Of a stretch of DNA of 8,601 bases, positions 6,117 to 8,601 are shown piece after piece; position 1 is the stretch's first letter; each line of letters begins with the position of its first letter. The position numbers and the translations under genes are program-made. This stretch comes from Chitinophagales bacterium (GTDB lineage: Bacteria > Bacteroidota > Bacteroidia > Chitinophagales > Chitinophagaceae). The notes under the pieces were generated by a model. It did not search any database and was not told the DNA's origin. It saw only the letters and a program-made list of their open reading frames with translations. Where the stretch lies: positions 1 to 8,601 of the forward strand of contig JAATGW010000254.1 of the NCBI GenBank assembly GCA_015654495.1, given 5' to 3'.

Positions 6117-7610
6117 ATGAGAAAAATAAAGCGGACTATCTTTTGTTGGCAATTACTGCTGTTATCGCAACTGGCCGCAGCCAACAACCTAAATATCTCA
6201 AATCCGGTGCTAACCGGACAGAACCAGAATGCAAATACGGTTGCTATAAAAATTAATGTGAGCTGGGAAAATTCATACCGCGTGAATATCCCTCCATTCA
6301 GTTATGATGCTGCCTGGATTTTTGCGAAATACCGTGTTGCGATAGCAAGCGGAGGCGACGGACTCTGGCGGCATATCATTTTATCTGCCGCTGGTCATTT
6401 AACACCGGCGGGAACCAGTCTGACTTCTCTGCCTGAAGGTGCATTTATTTATCGTTCCGATGCCGGATCTGGAACATTTATTGCAAATGACCTGCAGTTG
6501 CAATGGAATTATGGTAATCATTTAGAAAACGGCAGCACAGACTTTATCGACGATGATGACGCAATCGAAATTCAGTTATTCGGTATCGAAATGGTATTTG
6601 TTCCGGGCGGTCAATCGTTTTATGTAGGCGGTGGAACAGGGGCAAATGCCTTTCAAAGCACTTCGATCAATTCTTCAACCGCTTCGGCTATTGGTAGCGG
6701 TTATCCCTCAGGCATAGCCAACAATAACGCAGCTTTCCCTAATGGCTATAATTCTTTTTACTGCATGAAATACGAAATCAGTCAGCGGCAATATGCAGAA
6801 TTTCTCAACACGCTTTCATATACACAACAGGTAACAAGAACTGCTGTTCTGCCAAATTCAGTATCGGGAACAGGTGCATTAAGTAAAACAAATGCCAACC
6901 GAAACGGGATCGATATCAAAACACCTGGTGTCGCAAATACAAAACCTGCTGAATATGCCTGTAATCTCGACGGTGACAAAATTTATGATGAAGTAAACGA
7001 CGGACAATGGATCGCCTGCAATTTTTTAAGCTGGGCCGATCTTACTGCTTATTTTGATTGGAGTGGACTAAGACCGATGACCGAACTGGAATTCGAAAAA
7101 GCCTGTCGTGGTTCCGGTACTCCCGGTGCCAATGAATATGCCTGGGGCACTGAATCACTATTACAGATCCTTTCACTTAAAAATCCGGGTACAGCCGACG
7201 AAACCTATGGAAACGGCGGAGCGAATGTGTCTTCCAATCATTATGTGGTAGCCGGTGTGGCTGGACCTGTGCGTGTGGGAGCGTTTGCAGCCGGGTCAAA
7301 AAGCAGGGCACAATCCGGCGCAACCATTTTCGGTATTATGGAAATGAGTGGTAACCTCTGGGAACGTGTTGTTTCTGCAGGTGCTAATCCTGTATTTACA
7401 GGCACTCACGGTAACGGTCAGCTGGCAATAAACGGGAATGCTGATGCGGCTTTGTGGCCGGGAGTCGATGGGAAATTATCCGGCTTCCGGGGTGGTAGCT
7501 GGTTTTTTTACAATACGGGGCTCCGCATTTCTGATCGGTTTTCTGCACAATATGAATTCAGTGGACGTGATGTAGATAACGGTGGACGCGGCGTACGTAG
7601 CGCACCATAA
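6117..7610 (+). CDS. Secreted SUMF1/FGE-sulfatase-like protein, paralog C
   Basis: This paralog is 497 aa from the ATG at 6117; a GTG one codon earlier is less likely. MRKIKRTIFC then WQLLLLSQLAAA form a standard signal peptide cleaved at AA|NN (after residue 22). Next come VSWENSYR, YDAAWIFAKYRV, DFIDDDDAIEI, MVFVPGGQSF, FYCMKYEIS (Cys216), ACNLDGD (Cys282), ACNF (Cys301), LRPMTELEFEKACRG (Cys330), MEMSGNLWERVV (408) and FRGGSW (457), ending GGRGVRSAP. It is the only one of the three that keeps both the GNLWE and RGGSW signatures, so it best supports the family call. No cysteine follows RGGSW where catalytic FGEs have theirs, and no EgtB-type histidine motif is visible, so a 'nonheme iron enzyme' label would be misleading. 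Paralog B ends 49 bp upstream and gene D starts 65 bp downstream, suggesting co-transcription. Confidence 0.9.
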   Translation: MRKIKRTIFCWQLLLLSQLAAANNLNISNPVLTGQNQNANTVAIKINVSWENSYRVNIPPFSYDAAWIFAKYRVAIASGGDGLWRHIILSAAGHLTPAGTSLTSLPEGAFIYRSDAGSGTFIANDLQLQWNYGNHLENGSTDFIDDDDAIEIQLFGIEMVFVPGGQSFYVGGGTGANAFQSTSINSSTASAIGSGYPSGIANNNAAFPNGYNSFYCMKYEISQRQYAEFLNTLSYTQQVTRTAVLPNSVSGTGALSKTNANRNGIDIKTPGVANTKPAEYACNLDGDKIYDEVNDGQWIACNFLSWADLTAYFDWSGLRPMTELEFEKACRGSGTPGANEYAWGTESLLQILSLKNPGTADETYGNGGANVSSNHYVVAGVAGPVRVGAFAAGSKSRAQSGATIFGIMEMSGNLWERVVSAGANPVFTGTHGNGQLAINGNADAALWPGVDGKLSGFRGGSWFFYNTGLRISDRFSAQYEFSGRDVDNGGRGVRSAP

Positions 7611-7675
7611 ACCGGAGTATAAAACAAAGGAGATTAACAACCTATAACAGTGTATTCGAAAATAATCAGGGTAAA

Positions 7676-8572
7676 ATGAAGGGTTCATATTTTAGTCCGG
7701 GAATTTTGATTTTGCTTCTTTCCATGCAATTTCAAACACGGGCGCAGCTGAGTTATTCCGGTGGTACCGGTGGAGGTAGTTCCGTTTCTCTACTTACCGG
7801 GTTGCTTGAAAATATCCAACTTACCGGTCTGTATGCAGGTGGCAGCGGACGTGGCGACAACAGAAATTATTTTTTATCGGTATTCGAAAATCCTGCAACA
7901 AAAGCTGTTTATAACGGAGGTATTGGAAATGGATATTTCTTATTCAGGGTTTTAGCCGGACTTCCGAATGATAAAATCGCACCGCTTTACAAGGGAGGTA
8001 AAGGGAGAGGTGATTCATCATCGCAAACCTACCGGAGTATCCTTGTTTCACCTGCGTCAATTATGTACCGGGGAGGAAAAGGGCGCGGTGATTCGCTGGT
8101 CAACCTCATCGGCTACCTGAAAACCGGAACAGCTTCCGAAATATATGCGGGTGGAAGAGGCAGAGGTGATGTCACCATTTCTTCTTTCGCACCATTACAG
8201 ACGCCGAATTCTCTGATCTATGCAGGGGGTCCTGGTCGTGGAGATCACAGCTTTTATTTTGAAGGCGACCTGATCGATGTGAGCAATACAAGGCAAATTA
8301 TCGTTACAGCCGATATTTCGGGCAGCCAGTTCAGTGCGTCTGCAAAACCAAATCCAAGTTCAAATTATTTTACGCTTGATATAAAGGGCCGGAATGATGC
8401 CGCAATCCGGTTACGGATAACCGATGCAGTCGGAAAGCTAATGCAGGAAAAAATAATTGAAGGCGGAACTCAGCAGATTCAGTTAGGTGATAACTGGAAA
8501 AATGGAACTTATTTCCTCGAAGTGATCCAGGGCTCCGATAGAAAAGTGATCAGGTTGCTGAAGATTAAGTAA
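7676..8572 (+). CDS. T9SS-secreted 26-residue-repeat protein with GGxGRGD motifs
   Basis: This is a 298-aa exported repeat protein of unknown function. The N-terminus MKGSYFSPG, core ILILLLSMQF and TRA|Q give a signal peptide cleaved after residue 23, leaving an N-terminal Gln. Residues 27-190 hold seven repeats that begin with Tyr at 27, 53, 79, 105, 131, 157 and 182, so the spacing is 26 residues five times and then 25. Five repeats carry GRGD; the first and third have GGG and GNG instead. Residues ~221-298 are a T9SS type A sorting domain: SAKPNPSSNYFTLDI, RLRITDAVGKLM, NGTYFLEV and the basic end KVIRLLKIK. The protein should be exported by Sec, moved across the outer membrane by T9SS and anchored or released after tail removal. 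It follows SUMF paralog C by 65 bp. AAAGGAG at 7625-7631 is too far from the ATG to act as its ribosome-binding site. Confidence 0.85.
   Translation: MKGSYFSPGILILLLSMQFQTRAQLSYSGGTGGGSSVSLLTGLLENIQLTGLYAGGSGRGDNRNYFLSVFENPATKAVYNGGIGNGYFLFRVLAGLPNDKIAPLYKGGKGRGDSSSQTYRSILVSPASIMYRGGKGRGDSLVNLIGYLKTGTASEIYAGGRGRGDVTISSFAPLQTPNSLIYAGGPGRGDHSFYFEGDLIDVSNTRQIIVTADISGSQFSASAKPNPSSNYFTLDIKGRNDAAIRLRITDAVGKLMQEKIIEGGTQQIQLGDNWKNGTYFLEVIQGSDRKVIRLLKIK
7754..8245 (+). repeat. Seven coding repeats of ~78 bp in gene D
   Basis: Units start at the Tyr codons at 7754, 7832, 7910, 7988, 8066, 8144 and 8219. The shared pattern is Y-x-G-G-x-G-R-G-D at the head and one aliphatic residue (L, V, L, M, I, I) just before the next Tyr. 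The bases differ between units: the RGD codons read CGTGGCGAC, AGAGGTGAT, CGCGGTGAT, AGAGGTGAT and CGTGGAGAT. The repeats are therefore old and kept at protein level, not recent DNA duplications. The last copy (to residue 190) passes into a linker before the sorting domain. Confidence 0.9.
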
Positions 8573-8573
8573 G

Positions 8574-8601
8574 AGTTCACAGTTCATAGTTCACAGTTCA
8601 T
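8574..8601. repeat. Heptamer array 3 (AGTTCAC/AGTTCAT), cut by the window end
   Basis: Four perfect 7-bp units alternate AGTTCAC, AGTTCAT, AGTTCAC and AGTTCAT, so the higher-order unit is 14 bp. The array starts one base after the stop codon of gene D and reaches the last base of the window, so its true length is unknown. No terminator is visible before the window ends. Confidence 0.85.

Noticed and set aside
4201..7610. Diversity-generating retroelement acting on the CLec-like C-termini
   Set aside because: No reverse transcriptase or template repeat is in the window, and the differences between paralogs are not concentrated in adenine-templated (AAC-type) codons. Only the fold link is kept.
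7841..8245. Gene D as an RTX calcium-binding toxin-like protein
   Set aside because: The motif is GGxGRGD with a 26-residue period, not the nine-residue GGxGxDxux repeat, and the C-terminus is a T9SS domain instead of a type I secretion signal.

Overview
The window comes from a member of the Bacteroidota, most likely Chitinophagia/Sphingobacteriia-like. The evidence is a SusC/SusD pair, a type IX secretion (T9SS) type A C-terminal sorting domain, starts without clear Shine-Dalgarno sequences, a SUMF1-like protein family typical of this phylum, and short tandem repeats between genes. All supported genes lie on the + strand. I see no tRNA, rRNA, CRISPR array, transposase or reverse transcriptase.

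Region 1 (1-2281) is the distal end of a SusCD-type outer-membrane uptake locus. It holds the C-terminal part of a SusC-family TonB-dependent receptor, a complete SusD-family lipoprotein 18 bp downstream, and a strong intrinsic terminator. The SusC frame is open only from 236. Upstream of that, SusC-like pieces fall in two different frames, so the gene is frame-disrupted in the first ~270 bp (decay, rearrangement or a local sequence error).

Region 2 (2282-2736) is about 455 bp without a credible gene. It carries two unrelated heptamer arrays, a hexamer purine array and an imperfect stem-loop, one after another. A third heptamer array starts one base after the last gene (8574-8601).

Region 3 (2737-8572) is a four-gene cluster with gaps of 154, 49 and 65 bp. 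Three tandem paralogs (called A, B and C here; about 500-530 aa each) have a Sec signal peptide, an N-terminal beta-rich domain, an invariant Asp-rich junction and a divergent SUMF1/FGE-sulfatase (C-type-lectin-like) domain. The fourth gene (D) encodes a secreted protein with seven repeats of Y-x-G-G-x-G-R-G-D type, spaced almost exactly 26 residues apart, followed by a T9SS sorting domain.

A-C lack the cysteine pair of true formylglycine-generating enzymes. They are more plausibly binding or structural proteins than sulfatase activators. Paralogs A-C should be exported by Sec and stay cell-associated or periplasmic, while D should reach the cell surface or medium through T9SS. My working hypothesis is one cell-envelope module: a family of CLec-fold recognition proteins plus a surface repeat protein. 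This cluster is the best candidate in the window for an undescribed system; its function cannot be read from the sequence alone.
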